NCBI GenBank assembly: GCA_951812925.1
Contig: OX638369.1
Location: forward strand, 17,327,329-17,391,328
DNA length: 64,000 nucleotides
Direction of reading: 5' to 3'
From: Calliopum simillimum
Lineage: Eukaryota > Arthropoda > Insecta > Diptera > Lauxaniidae
Part shown: positions 22,173 to 34,804 of the stretch, piece after piece
How the letters are laid out: the number at the start of each line of letters is the position of its first letter
Position numbering within the stretch: position 1 is the first letter of the stretch
Program-made: the position numbers and the translations under genes
The notes under the pieces: model-generated
Databases searched by the model: none
Seen by the model: only the letters and a program-made list of their open reading frames with translations
Told to the model about the DNA's origin: nothing

Positions 22173-23386
22173 CAGGGTTTAAGGCAGATTAAGTGTTCTA
22201 CTTAGTTTTAAATAGCAATAAAATTCAAAGAAAATTTCAAATTTCAATATGGAACATGTTTTATTTTAAGCAAACTCCATATTTAAAAAATTAGTTCATT
22301 AGCTCAAATCGCTCTCCTTCAGCTTGTATAACTTTACGCATTATACTATAGAATTAATTGAACGCGGCAAACACTACCTTAATGGGCATGTCATCCCATA
22401 TCTTGACTAACCATTGCTTGAATGAATTTAAATTCATACACCGTGTGCTCCCAACCTTGCTAAGCATATATCCCTATATCGAAAAGTCCAATTGATTCAA
22501 GTCTGGTGAAGATGCAAGACATTCTTGCCAAGGTATAAAGTCCGTCAAATTTGTTTGACACCAGTCTTGAGTATTTTTAGTTTTTTGAGATGGACCACTG
22601 TGTTGTTAAAAGCAATAATAGTCGTTTCCATACAATTTTCTGATATTTTCTAGCGTATGACCCTGCAACATGTTCTGAATATAGTAGTCTTGGTTAATTT
22701 TGACTCCCCGATCTATGATTAGCAGTGTTGGTTTGCCTCTAACCGATATCGCACCCCATACCATGACAGCTGACTTACTTTGAAACCGTTGTATTGCTAA
22801 TTTGTCCACTAGAATGTTGCTCAATGAAGCACCATAAACACGATCGTTTTGAATGAATTTATTGATTGTGACTGTCTTGCAATTGAAAAAATCGGAAAAA
22901 ATAATTTCATCGCCTTCATGCCAAGCTAGTAAGTTTCTGAATATTTTCACTCTAGCTTTTTTCTGGTTATCAGTTAATCCGTGAATTTTTTGTCATGTCA
23001 TAATATACGACTCATTGATCGTCGGGATAGATCGTCGGAAGAGATGGTTTTCGACCAGGTTTAAGCCTGATTCGGGAAGATCCCGTTTCTTTAGATCGCT
23101 AAATGGTCCGTGATATAAACCTTACATTGATATCTAAATGTTTTAGCTTCTTTAATAACTTGCACGGTCAAAATTTTTGCTTGTATAAATTTACAACGAG
23201 CTGGCATTTTGCGTCCATTACTAAAAACAATATAAAAACAAAAGATATCAAGCTAACGTCTAGAATTCATAAAGACGAAAAAATAAAAAATGCTCAATGA
23301 AAAAAACTTAATAATGTGAAAAAAGTTCCGTTATATTTAAGTAAAATGTCGCTACAAAACTAGGACACTAAATCTGCCCAACCCTG
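22173..23386 (-). mobile_element. Degenerate Tc1/mariner-group transposon
   Basis: TA dinucleotides flank ends that start CAGGGTT: left CAGGGTTTAAGGCAGATTAA, right inverted CAGGGTTGGGCAGATTTAGT. About 1.2 kb, the usual size for the group. It carries one decayed transposase on the minus strand. Target duplication TA fits the IS630-Tc1-mariner superfamily. Confidence 0.85.
22291..23217 (-). pseudogene. Tc1/mariner-group transposase remnant
   Basis: The minus strand shows a recognisable DDE transposase. The first acidic motif is IIFSDFFNC. Then come AVMVWGAISVRGKPTLL, GVKINQDYYIQNML, and a C-terminal SSPDLNQLDFSI near the third Asp. Several in-frame stops break it (for example after YYCF and after LDFSI). 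The second catalytic position reads QQHSGPS where QQDSAPS-like sequence is expected, so the Asp has become His. Not functional. Confidence 0.8.
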
Positions 23387-23389
23387 TAG

Positions 23390-24560
23390 ATACGCAGAGC
23401 ACCTAAAAATTAATACCATTCGATCGAAATCAGAATTCAGAACATGTCTGATTGTATTTTTTAAAATTTTTTTTAACTTTTAATAAAAAAAGTGAAATTT
23501 TGAGTAAATTTTGATGCTGAATCTGAAGAAGAAATTTTTCCTATTTTTCCATATAAATACTTACCTCAAATGTAGTTCTTTGAATTCTGTAAAACATATT
23601 GAACATTAGTGGAAAGAACTACGTTTTTCGAGATACATATTTGAAGTTAAAAATTTTTTATTTTTTTCAGATTTTTCTTTGCTATTTAAGCTAATGAGAT
23701 AGACCCTGAGGGCTACAGGGACCAAAATTATGAATATTTTTTTTAAATTCGTCATTCTTTTACGTTCGAAAATATGATGAGTTTTATGATATGGCTCACC
23801 TAGAATCAGTCATATGTTCGCAATAGTTGGAACCTTCAAGCAATATCTTTAAGCTTCATATAGGATTACTATATCTATGCCTATGGTGAATCCAATTACA
23901 GTTCAACTTTAGCCAATACATCAACCACAAAGAATAGCAGAAGAATTTTCTAAATGATTCTAGTATTTTTTTTTGTAAATTGAGTTGAGTTGAGAAGGGA
24001 TTTCACCCGTGATTTTTGGCAAAATTCAGTTAGTATTTTTGTATGTAGTATAACATTTTTTTTTTTTAGCTAATTTTGCACACTTCATTTAAGAAATTCT
24101 CATGACCATCTAATCAAATATCAATTTAAAGTTCAGCAACAGCCTGTAAAATCAATTGATAGCAATTTAACCAAACTGAGAAGCGGTATAAGACAACGTT
24201 TCCATTTGTAAAGCATTTAAATCAGTATGCTTTATCGATGCAAATAGTTCGGTTTGTTTCATCATCATTATCTTAAAAAAAAAATAAGTAGAGCAAATTT
24301 TGTCGCTTATGAAATTATTTCAGTGTTTAGCAATTGAGTCATTGTAATAGCGCTTTTAGCATCTTCTTGGCTTATCAGTGAAAACCTTTGTAGACTCACG
24401 TTAACCAAAAATCAACAGAGATACCACGAGCTGGCTGGCGGCGAGACATATCCACCGTGTGCATCAACAGCATTCGTACTTGAAGTCATTCAGATTTTTC
24501 AGATTGCGTAGAAAAAAAGTGATTTCAACAGAATATTCAGATAAAAGTAGTTGTGACGAT
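23390..24560. other. Intergenic sequence upstream of transporter 1
   Basis: No gene or element recognised; AT-rich with scattered A/T runs. It holds whatever distal regulation transporter 1 has. Confidence 0.4.
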
Positions 24561-24565
24561 AAAAG

Positions 24566-24573
24566 TATAAATA
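24566..24573 (+). promoter_or_regulatory. Possible TATA box of transporter 1
   Basis: TATAAATA lies 166 bp upstream of the start codon. A start site near 24597-24602 would leave a ~140-nt 5' UTR. A TCAGTT initiator-like hexamer is at 24626, rather far for the same promoter. Prediction from sequence only. Confidence 0.3.
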
Positions 24574-24738
24574 ATATGCGATAAAGTAACTGGGTCTTTA
24601 GTGGCAAGCCGACAGAACATGATAATCAGTTCACATTGAAAGATCGTTATCGAAATAGCACGCTTGTTCCGCTTGTTAACAGTATTGAAAAGAAGTGCTT
24701 ATTGAGTTTCCACAGAAAAATTGAAAGTGTTGTGAATT

Positions 24739-27700
24739 ATGTGTCTACCAAAGGAAGTTAAGCCTGTTACCATACAGCGTATCACCACTACTGTTGGTAA
24801 TTTATTTTCATATGATACAACTTTTTGGCTTGACAATATTATTCCCGCTGCAGTTTTTTCTCTCTTTTTTGCTTTTTCTACCGAATTTTTTCTCTCCGAC
24901 AACATCTCTTCAACTCTGCCTGCACATAATTAGGTAATCTATTATGTCTGAACTTTGGACTCATTTTCGGCATCACACCTGCACATATGCAACTGTATCA
25001 ATCGGCGGATACACCTTTGAATCGTATTGTTGATGATAATAATGCTGCTTGGATATCGGGTTATCTTTTTTTGTGTGCTGCTATTGGTTCATTGTTATTT
25101 GGCTTATTATCCGATAAAATTGGACCAAAATCGGTGCTGATGCTGAGTGGCATTTTGCAAATTGTAAGTATTCATATTATAGTTTAAATATTATGTATAC
25201 GACAGATTCTGCTAGAGAACGAACCAAGTTTTAGATCGACCATCACCAATCAATAATGGGATTTTTGTATTTCAAGCTTAAAAGAAAGACAGTACAGCAA
25301 AATGCTCACAGCTTCAATTCCTATAGACCAATTACAACATTTTTCTTTTAGAATATGCAGAATTTCATAAGGCTTCAAAAGCTGTAAACCTTAATTCATT
25401 ATCTTGTATAGCAATGGAAAATTTTCCAAATTCTAAAAACGTAAAAAAAATTTCAAACTGAAATACCTATCTCGGAAAAAGCAATTTTTTTCTTTGAAAT
25501 TGGCGGTTTTTCTGTCAAAAATTTTTTCCAAAACTCCAACCATGTATGTTTTCTCCTTTAACTCCTTAGATGGGCATAGGGCTAAAAACAGTAACCATAC
25601 AAATTGTAAAAAAAAACTATATGTTATATTTTGGATAAGTCTTGTTATCCGAAGGTCATAACAAAATCATTCAAGGAAAATTTTTTGAACCCTACTTTCA
25701 AAATCTAGGTTATAACAGGTAAAAGTTCTCTACAATAATATTTTATAGGGGTCATCAATGACAAGAAAAACTTAAAACTTAATAATAACACAATGCAACA
25801 GCAAAATTGGGGTTAAGACTTGGCTATACTGGGACGATACCTCTACCATAGCTGAGTAAAACCCTCGATGGATTTTACAAGGTTAGCTGCATAACTGTAC
25901 TATTCCAGAATCCTTTATTATATGTTACTAACAAGTATATTTTTCTAACATGCTATATCAAAAAATATGTAAAATTGTATTAGACTGTAAAATACTTGCA
26001 TTTTTTAACTACTCAAGATAGGATTCGGTCGTTAAATGAGAAATTTCGGTTGTTCAATGTTCACTGTCGGCAAAACGATTTTTACTCTCAAAAGCGAGGC
26101 ATCGTACAAAAAAAGTGTTTAAGGCATAAAGTGTTTAAAATTGTCAATGAAATACGTGGAAATTTTTTTCATATTTTTTGGAGACATTTTAAAATTTTTC
26201 AAAAATTAATAAATAAAAACAATTCTTGGACGATTCTAAGCATTTTATGCCCCATACACTTTTTTCGTACGATGCCTCAATTTTGAGTAAAAAAATCGTT
26301 TTGCCGACCGAGGGCGTTCAACAGCCGAAAATTCTCATTTAACGACCGAATCCCATCTTGAGTGTTTAGAAAGGTCATGCAGTTTACAGACTAAAACAAT
26401 TTTGTAAAGAAAGTTTTTTGAAAAATTTATATTTCCTGAGTTATGGTCGAAAAACTAAAACTTAAGTTGAATATCTCCAAGAAAAAAAAAAAAAAGAAAA
26501 AGTGATCGAAATAATTTAAATAAGGTTTTAAAGAAATAGATTTGAACTTTTTAGTACTTTATCGGATATTACTAATGTATGGTTTCAAAAAATAGCAAAA
26601 ATCGTATTTTTTTATTATTTTTAGGTTGGAATATCACGAATTCTGAAGATGAATTCATAGAGCAGTCAAATTAGATTTGAGTCTTGAACTTATTCCAAAT
26701 TTTATAGAACTTGTACCAATTGATAGAGAATTTCGCCCTGAACAACATATCAAAATGGGTCCTCCCAATTTTTCCGGGAAATTAAGTAAATCGCGCAATG
26801 GTCAAAATTCGACCACAAATGTATTTAATAATTTTGGTACTTTTTGGACATTTAGTACTTTTTTTGCTATTTGGTAGAAAATAGAAAATCACATTTATCA
26901 TCCCTGGTACAATGATAAATGTTAAACGAAAAGAAAATAAAAAACATGAAGTTAGTCAGCTTTTTTTCTTTCTCTTTGTGCAGTATCCTCTTTTCAGCTG
27001 CATCTGATCGCGTATTTTGTAGTTGCTAACATTGAAAAATTTGCATTTGCTTTATAGCAAAATATTAAAATAATTTTAGCTTTGTGCACATTTACACACA
27101 AATAACTTTCTAATGGTGTATAATTCAAAATCGTGCTCCATTTCTAACATAGTAAAAAAGGAAGGACAAATTTTTGTCTTGCGTTTTAATATATAGATTT
27201 GACAATATTGTACCTAAACACAGTTGGCTTGAACGAAAACAAGCTTGTTGAGGTTTTGCATTTATATTTCTTAGTGTCTCAGTAAAATTTAGCTGAATTA
27301 CCTCAAAAAACTTTTTCAGTATAGCATTTGTTTATGTGGGAGGTGCCACGCCCTCTTGTCCGAATTTGCAAAGTTTTTTTTCAGAGCTCGCGCTTACAAT
27401 TCGTAGTATGTATGTGTATTTTGGTTGTATTGTCGTGAAAAATACTCCTAAAGTTGCATTTTGAATATATTTTTTGTATAGGCGGATGGTATATCCGTTG
27501 ACCGATTTCGCTCATTTTCAATCCCACGAGCTAACTTTGACGAGGAGCTTGGAAATACATTTTTTGGGAAAACTAAGCAAGATATGCAATGAAATTTGGT
27601 ACACTGCCTCCGTCGTCTAAGTTAGCTCGTGGGATTGAAAATGGAGTATTTTTCACGACAATGTAAACAAAATACACATAAGTACTACGAATTGTAAGCA

Positions 27701-30700
27701 CAAGCTCTGAGCAAATACTGGGCGAATTCGAACAAAGGGTTTTTGAGATAATCGAACTAAATTTTACTCAAACACTATGAGCTATAAATGCAAGCTATCA
27801 AAAATAACTGGGTGAAGTCAAACAAGAGGGCACGGCTCCAGCCATATAAGCAAAAGCTTCAAAACGCTATACTGAAAGCTTTTTTTCAGATAATCGAGCA
27901 AAAACTGGGAGAAATCGGACAAAAGGGCGTGGCACCTCCCATATAAGCAAAATTTTCAAGATACTGCAGTGTAGGCTATTAAATGTTTGGCCAGGCCAAA
28001 TGTTACACCCTTACTAGTTTTATTTTGTTTTTTTATATGGAGGTAATGCCGCAACTAGATAAAGTATATTCTCCAAGGTGGATCTGATCATAAAAGCCTC
28101 TAATATAAAATTAACCCGCATTTGCAGTTTTAGTCGGGATTTTTTTGTAATAATACCATCCTGCAAGCCAACTGAGCTTTAGCCAAAAAACTTTGAATTA
28201 TATTGATATTTTCTTTTTCTTCCCCGGGATATCATTAATCGAAATAATAAAAATCGTATATTCTATACATTTTTAACTTTTTAGGGAGAAGAAAAAAAAA
28301 TATCAATATAATTCAAAGTAAAAGAAAAGAATATCGGTATAGTTCAATATGGGTTTTGAAGGAAGACAAGTACAACCACTTCAGAGTTTTTGGTTGAAAA
28401 TTACCTTGTTTTGTTAAATATCTACAGAAAATTAGTTTCTTCCACGTTGAGGTTAGGATTTCTCAGTTTTTTGCTTATAAGCTTAAAATATCAGTCTTAA
28501 ACTTATATCAAAGCTTTTATAGAAATTTTTTATCACATTGTATTATTGTACCACAAAAGCGATTTTGGACATTTCATCTCCACATAAGATGATGATTTAA
28601 GAGTCATTGGTATTTTTCTTTCTTTAAAAAACATTGCCACATAGTTTAATAATTCTCAAAAAATTGTCATTCTTTAATTACAGTCCAGTTGGTTTTGCAT
28701 TCACTTTGGCTATGACATCATACACATACATGCCTCACGCATGGCGGCGGGCATTGCTGCCGGTGGTACTTTCACGGTATTACCCATTTACATCACTGAA
28801 ATCTCCGAGGAAGCAAATCGTCCATCACTAATACGTTCTATTGATATTTGGCGAACATTGGGTATCTTAATTGGTTTTGCGTTAGGTGCATATGTAGAAT
28901 ACAGATATGTCAACATCATTGGCTTATTAATTTCATTTATATTTACAACAACATTTCCCTTCATACAAGAGAGTCCATACTATTATATGCGTAAGGGAAA
29001 TGTTCCCAGTATGGAAAAATCATTACGTTGGTTCCGCAGTATTCGTGACATTGATGATCGTGAAAATCCCGAATACTTGGCTGAATTACATGAATTTATG
29101 ATAGAAATGAAAAGCATGAGAGGATCACAACAAAAAATTGCAGAAATTCCAATGCCAAAAACATATATATTACGTTTAATTATCATATGTCTGGTGCTTA
29201 TGGTCGGTGCGCAATTCAGTGGAATTTATGTCATTTTGAATTTTGCCGAAGAAGTATTTGCTGAAATTAAATGGAATTTAACACCAATGACTGAGGCTGT
29301 CTTAATACTGGCTGGTGTACAGGTGATTGGTGCCATTTTTGCGGCGTGTATTGGAGATAAAATCAATAGGAAGGTAAGTGAAAAGAAATTGTATATTGGA
29401 ATTCAAACCATATTCGCAGAAGGAGAGGCTGTGCGTTAATGTTATTGATATGTTGAGGTGGGGTTCAGACACTACTTGTCTGGAACTAGAGAGCTTCAAA
29501 CATTTTAGAAAATTCATAAATCATGGCTGCTGGCACTTACTGTTTTTTATGCAAAATTTCCGGGCCAAATTTAAATTTTTCCTTATGCAAAAAAAAAAAA
29601 AAATTAGTATGGGTAAATGGGGTAAAGTGGGAAGTGGGATAAAGTGGGAAATGCCCTTTTCCAGGCAAACTAGCAAAGTATAGCTGTCATGCGCTTCTGA
29701 CATGTACTAGTAATGACTCTAAGCAAATCTTTATAGTATACCGACCTGTGCAGACGCATTTTTGTGCTCTCTGGAATCATGTAAAGTTTTTAAGTGATTT
29801 TGAAATTTAATTTTTTAATTTTTAAATATCGATATTTTTACTGTTTTTGGAGAGAAACTGATTGTAAGTACACTTAAATATTCTGTGTAGTCTTAATTTT
29901 GATGACGCAAGAGGATTCCGTGTAATTCATAGAGTGAAAGGTTTACGCTCACATTTTTTGCAAAATGTGGTGTCGGGGTAAAGTGGGAAATTTTATTTCA
30001 TGCAGCCGGTCCATTGAAAATTGGCCAAGCAAAATAGAAATTTAGTAGAGGTCGGAAAGCTATGAAAAGCGTCGTTTTAACAACTTCGGAAAAGCTAAGC
30101 AAGTTGCAAAAAGCAGCTGAGAAACGTTTAGCAAATACACAAAAGAAAGAGGGTAACGAATCACAAAAAAAATAGAGTACCAAGAGCAAAAAAAGCAACA
30201 CCAGCAAAAAAGCTACAAAGAAGAAACAAAGAAGTTCTGGCTCTGATGAAGATCGTGATTGCACCATTTGCATGCAACGTATGCCCGAAATCATGACCAA
30301 ACACAAAACCATCAAATGCAGCAAAAAGGATCGTCAACGTCCATTTCCCTTGAAATGCGTTAATATCACTACAAGCTTCTTTTGTTGTAAACACTGTGAC
30401 TCGGACTTGGATGTTTTATCAGAGAACGACGAATAAGATACAATTTCAACAATTTGTTTAAACACATTTTTTATTTATTTTTTTCCGGCAAAACTATTTT
30501 TTTTTCATATTTACTCCTATGGGTGTGTTCTTTAAACCTTTTTTGACTTACAATAAAGATATTAGAACTTTGTTCCAACATTTGTGAGAATTTTGATAAG
30601 TTTTTGAAAGTTTCCCACTTTACCCCACGATTTTTAATTTTTGCCATTTTGGGCATCCTCGGTCAAAGCGCCGTGCTCAACAGAATATCCATATATTCGG

Positions 30701-33700
30701 TTCGTTTCTTCGGTAAAAATATAGCTTATTTAATTTTCTTTACTGAAGGAAGTTGAAACATGAAAAAATTATAAGTTTTGTTCATTTCCCAATTTCCCAC
30801 TTTACCCCACATACCCCTATGCAAAACATTTCCCGTATGCTTGTAGTTAAAAAAAATACACGAAATATTGTGTTTCTATGAATTTTTTTGAACTTCGAAA
30901 AAATTAGTTTTTACCAATATTCGCTGTCGAATCCGAATCCAGCAAAAATATCGATTCTAGATTTCGAGAAATTCTAACATAAAAGTGCGGCTTTTCGAGT
31001 TTTTTGAGTTCATACAATAGCAGAAAGTAACATGTAGCCCTAGTCTTTTTCTTCAAAACCGGGTTTAAATTATGATGATATCTTTTTTCTTTCTTTGAAA
31101 TTTGGTGACTCAGACAAAGATTTACAAAATTTTGACGAGATTGAACAATAGCAATAAAATGTTTTTCGGAAACTTTATATATTCATACAAAATACCCTAT
31201 GTGGCTCAACTTTACAATGGGCCCAGTTCTTGTTTTGTCGATTTCAGTCTGCTTGTAAAAAAAATAATCACTCGTCCATCGCACTAAAAGTCAAAAGTTC
31301 GAAAAAACCGGTCTGGTCAATTTTTGGTCGGTCTTCAAAGGAAAGGCCTGAGCCACTTTGTTTTTGACTACTGAAAATGTTGAAACTTTTCAGACGTTTG
31401 GTTTGAAAGATATTAAGACACACCACGATATCATTCAAACTTATTTTCTTAGTAAAAAATCAAACATTTTTTTGAAATTTCAATACCCTGTGATCCATTT
31501 TTTTCAAACTTAGAACGTTTTTGAAAGGAACACACTCAGCAAAAAAAACATTGAAAATGTTTATTCTGCATTCTACAGAGAGTGTTTTCAACGTTAAAGT
31601 ACTGAGTAGAAATTCGCCAAGTGGGCCCATGACTCTCGACGTGGCGGGCACAAAAATGTTTTAATGGACTATTTATCTTTGGACTTCAAGACTTCTGTTT
31701 CTGGAAGAATTTTAAATTATCGTGTTGAGAACCGGGTCAAATGAGCATTTGTTTATAAAAAATCAATCAAAAAATCAATCAAAAAATAGCAACAACTAAT
31801 ACAAACGCGTTCTTATTATTATTTTTTTTAAACCGTCTTGCTCAATTTTCAAAAAGTTTCAATAAAAAGTTTACGAGAAATGAATTTTTCTGTAAAATGA
31901 TACCTCAATTTTTAGTCGTGCATTAAAACAAACAAATTAATTTTTTTCAAAACTTTTCATTTCATAGCTTTCTACTACTTAGTACATTGCATTGCGATAT
32001 TTGTTTTCAATTTTCGTCACCACGTCGAAAATCATGGGCCCACTTGGCCAATTTCTAATCAACTACTACTCGTACAGTGCTTTCTATTGCGTTCTTACAG
32101 TGGACTGTTAAATTAATTTTACAAAGTTTTAAAAGAGTGGGCATGACACCTCACATACTTAGTACTACTAGAGTTCACCTTGTGGCCGAAATTCGACCAT
32201 TTCGATTTGACCATAAAATAAAGGAAAAAGATTTTATACCCTTCCTTTGTCGATAAAACACAAAAAGCTTTTAATATTCATCCTTAGGGTTCGGGTTATC
32301 TGCATCTGTGCAGCAGCTAAGATGCAATATTGTACTTTCCATTTAGAAGCGTGTAACTCCTACTAAAGAGCAATCAGTTTTTGATATCTTTCTGTACCAA
32401 AATTCATAAAAATCAATCATGCTATCGTGCTATATAGTGCTAACTCTATATCTATACCAAATTTCATACAAATCGTATGAAGTATTTTCGCCGTGAGAGC
32501 GTTTTTTCCATTTAGAGGCGTGGCACTGCCCACTAAAAACATGATAGTCATTTTATCGTTCCTTAGTGCCAATCCTATCTCCATACGAAACTTCGTTGAA
32601 ATCGATGCAGTGGTTTAGCTGTGAGAGCGTTTTTTTATTTAGGGGCATGGCACCGCCCACTGAAATAAATAATGGTCACATTATTATTTCTTAGTGCTAA
32701 CCCTATCGCCATACCAAATTTCGTTAAAATCGATGCAGCGGCTTAGCTGTGAGAGCGGGGCGTGGCACCGCCCACTTAAAAAAAGAATATAGTCCTATTC
32801 ACTGCTCCTCCTCACAACCTTTCCAACAAAAAAAAAAATCAAGCAAATCGGTTGAGATTTAGGTATAGAAACAGGGACTGAACCGATTTCGTTTGCCTAT
32901 TTATATATAGATTACCAACTAGGGGCATCTATAACTATTATTACTGGGAGTTTCCGTGGAGTAATTGAAGAGTAACCGAAAAAGTGTAAAAAAATTTTGA
33001 AGGCAGGATAGATTTTCAATAATAACACAGTGATACAATTTGAGGGGAAACCAATCTGAATTTGATCTCGATAAATTTTTTGACTACTTTAGGGTCGCTT
33101 ATTCCAAATCTGGCAACCGCTTTTTTCCTATCACGTCTGAGATCCGTGTTATTATGTAACGCTATTTATAGACATATGGCGTACATACAGGAAGTAGTGG
33201 AGTGGCAACCGCATCAAATAGCCTCCTTAAACCATATATTTAACTTTTTCAATTAAATCATTACTTTCCGAGGTATCATCCATTGAAATAAAAGTATCGA
33301 AAGTCTATAAAAATGTAATTTGTATGGAGTTGAGATACCTTTACTTCCATCGATCACATCTCAGAAAGAAATAATCCAATTGAAAAAGCTTAAGGTATGG
33401 TGTAGGAGGAAGCTTAAGGCTATTCGTACTGTTGGCAAAAGTGAACTACATTAATTACTGGAGGTACGCCACATGCCTGAAAATAGCGTTTTCTGCACTT
33501 TAAATCAAGGATGACTCGGATCTCAGACCTGATATGAAAAAACCGTTACCAGATTCGGAATCACTGCTCCTGAATTTGTGAAAAAAAAACTATCAAGATC
33601 AAATTCAGATTTTTGCGTTCAAAAATTCAAAAAACCTTTGTTGCTAAGAAAATGATAAAAAAAAAATCCAAAAACTGCAAATTAGTGTTCACATTTTCAT

Positions 33701-34321
33701 TTCAGATATTGCTCAGCGTAACTGCTTTCACATGTGGACTAAGCCTCATTACGCTCGTACTGTATATCATATATGGCAGCAATTGGCAATTAAATCCACT
33801 CCATGCACCTTGGCTGCCATTGAGCTTGCTCTCATTACATTTGCTTATAGCAAATATTGGACTATATCCATTAGCTACTATAATAATTGAGGAAATTTTA
33901 CCTTTAAAGGTTTGTAAAAAAAAACTTAAAAGAGAAATTGATTCATTTCATAATAAATATTTTCAGTTGCGTACATCGCTAACAAGCGTAACAACAGCAA
34001 TTTTCTGGATTTTAGCATTTTGCTTAATAAAGGTAACGACTTTTGCAATTACAATTCATAGCATCCTTTATTATATGCCAACTTCCTTCCATTCCCTCAC
34101 AGTTCTTCTACACTATAACTGCTGCAATTGGACTAGTGGGTTGCTTTAGCATATTTGCTGGATTCTCATGTTTTGTCGCATTATTCGCCATCTTCTTTAT
34201 GCCAGAAACACGAGAAAATACCCTGGAGGAAGTGCAGCAGAGCATGGGCTATGTGACGACTATTGTTGTTGCGAAAATAACGAATGTATCACATGGTCAT
34301 ATAACAAATGGACATATTTAG
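24739..34321 (+). CDS. Tret1-like sugar transporter 1 (MFS), six exons, complete
   Basis: Twelve-helix sugar porter of the major facilitator superfamily in the plasma membrane; the Tret1-like group moves trehalose or other sugars, substrate here unknown. Exons: 24739-24796, 24934-25163, 28684-29373, 33706-33909, 33967-34032, 34103-34321 (488 codons). All junctions keep frame at GT/AG sites, such as ATT|GTAAGT and AAG|GTAAGT. Family marks: LSDKIGPK after TM2 (79-85), a QESP variant of PESP after TM6 (191-194), GAQFSGIYVILNF in TM7 (~272), GDKINRK after TM8 (320-326) and PETREN after TM12 (450). Intron 2 (3.5 kb) and intron 3 (4.3 kb) are loaded with repeats. Compared with transporters 2 and 3, the middle is one 690-nt exon and the end has one extra intron. 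Confidence 0.9.
25548..25582 (-). repeat. Short RTE LINE 3'-end fragment
   Basis: TATGTTTTCTCCTTTAACTC followed by TTAGATGGGCATAGGG closely matches the 3' end of the RTE element at 48003-48035. Probably a severely truncated insertion in intron 2 of transporter 1. Confidence 0.5.
26010..26363. mobile_element. Foldback element in transporter 1 intron 2
   Basis: Ends ACTCAAGATAGGATTCGGTC and, inverted, ACTCAAGATGGGATTCGGTC. Arms run ~140 bp and contain GTTAAATGAGAATTTCGG, CGGCAAAACGATTTTTACTC and AAAAGTGT...GCATAAA. The inner part is related to the 11630-12070 family. Non-coding. Confidence 0.75.
26750..27200 (+). repeat. Dispersed repeat shared with 53790-54110 (inverted there)
   Basis: GTCAAAATTCGACCACAAAT, TTTGCTATTTGGTA, TTTATCATCCCTGGTACAAT and later TAAAATAATTTTAGCTTTGTG all have inverted, diverged counterparts at 53800-54110. 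A third, shorter match lies at 54240-54360. The 66-codon ORF at 26677-26877 overlaps this repeat and is not a gene. Confidence 0.6.
27210..28010. repeat. Foldback of the GTGCCACGCCCTCTTGTCC dispersed repeat
   Basis: The left part (27330-27480) carries GGGAGGTGCCACGCCCTCTT. The right part carries its inverted copies near 27820-27850 and 27920-27950. A tight inner inverted pair, TCAATCCCACGAGCTAACTT, lies at 27518 and 27622. The right end shows TGTTTGGCCAGGCCAAATGT, as does the unit at 57205. Non-coding. Confidence 0.65.
28190..28326. repeat. Short inverted repeat in transporter 1 intron 2
   Basis: CTTTGAATTATATTGATATT and its inverted copy are separated by about 90 bp of AT-rich sequence. MITE-like, no coding capacity. 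It is about 360 bp upstream of exon 3. Confidence 0.55.
29609..30820 (+). mobile_element. pogo-like DNA transposon remnant with GGGTAAAGTGGGAAA repeats
   Basis: Ends TATGGGTAAATGGGGTAAAG and, inverted, TAGGGGTATGTGGGGTAAAG flank ~1.2 kb. GGGGTAAAGTGGGAA-type motifs recur near 29619, 29638, 29975, 30609 (inverted) and 30792 (inverted). An internally deleted transposase C-terminus is present on the plus strand. TA at both borders fits Tc1/mariner/pogo insertion. It lies in intron 3 of transporter 1. Confidence 0.7.
30100..30436 (+). pseudogene. C-terminal fragment of a pogo/Tigger-like transposase
   Basis: The plus strand reads a Lys-rich stretch (an in-frame TAG at 30172-30174), then DRDCTICMQRMPEI, MTKHKTIKCSKKDRQ, LKCVNITTSFFCCKHCDSD and stop. 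The C-x2-C, H, C, C, C-x2-C spacing resembles the zinc-binding tails of insect pogo/Tigger transposases. The catalytic domain is missing, as expected of a deletion derivative. Family placement is inference from the tail, the TIRs and the TA borders. Confidence 0.5.
31590..32100. mobile_element. Foldback element in transporter 1 intron 3
   Basis: GCCAAGTGGGCCCATGA and CGACGTGG near 31616-31645 have inverted partners near 32012-32052. Flanking arms AGTAGAAATT / AGTAGTTGATTAGAAATT continue the match. Non-coding. Confidence 0.6.
32320..32790 (+). repeat. Tandem repeat with GGCGTGGCACCGCCCACT, ~125-bp unit
   Basis: Three to four diverged units, each with TTAGTGCTAACCCTATC, CCATACCAAATTTCGTTAAA, ATCGATGCAGCGGCTTAG, CTGTGAGAGCG and GGCGTGGCACCGCCCACT. 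Located in intron 3 of transporter 1. Confidence 0.75.
33058..33607. mobile_element. Foldback element just upstream of transporter 1 exon 4
   Basis: The ends read CTGAATTTGATCTCGATAAA and, inverted, CTGAATTTGATCTTGATAGT. Arms continue through TTCCRAATCTGGYAAC, TTTTTTCATATCA and GTCTGAGATCCG. The right end is ~98 bp from the exon 4 start, so it borders the splice acceptor region. Confidence 0.75.
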
Positions 34322-34804
34322 TGTAAAATTATTTGTAGTAAACTATTAGATTTAGTTAAAGAATTGAATAATGAATAAGTAAAAGCAAATTCGTACTGTT
34401 GTTGTTGTTTTAATTTTGCGGATGCATTCTTCTTTTCCGATTTGTGTTGATTATGGGTTGAATCAAGGGATATTTTCAACACTACGGTAACTAACTATAT
34501 GTTACCATATATGGAATCTACACAGAGAAAACAGTATGGTTGTGTGTATCAAAATTTGGTAATAATGAACAAATAATATATTTGATATAGGCGAAGCAAA
34601 TATTTGATTTTATTTAATGAGCGGCATATTTGAGCAATTTTGTTGGTTCAATCGTATATTTGTTGATAATTACCAAATATATGTTTGAATATAAAGACCT
34701 TTATTGTTTTTTATTAAGGCCTTTATTATTATTAATCTTTTTATTAATTAGGAACCAACATAACAATAAAATTATAAATAAAATTATAAAATAAAATTAT
34801 TATT

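Noticed and set aside
26677..26877. 66-codon ORF
   Set aside because: It overlaps a dispersed repeat found inverted at 53.8 kb, begins with a TTG and shows no protein family.
28634..28831. Separate small ORF upstream of transporter 1 exon 3
   Set aside because: It is exon 3 read in the wrong frame together with intron sequence.
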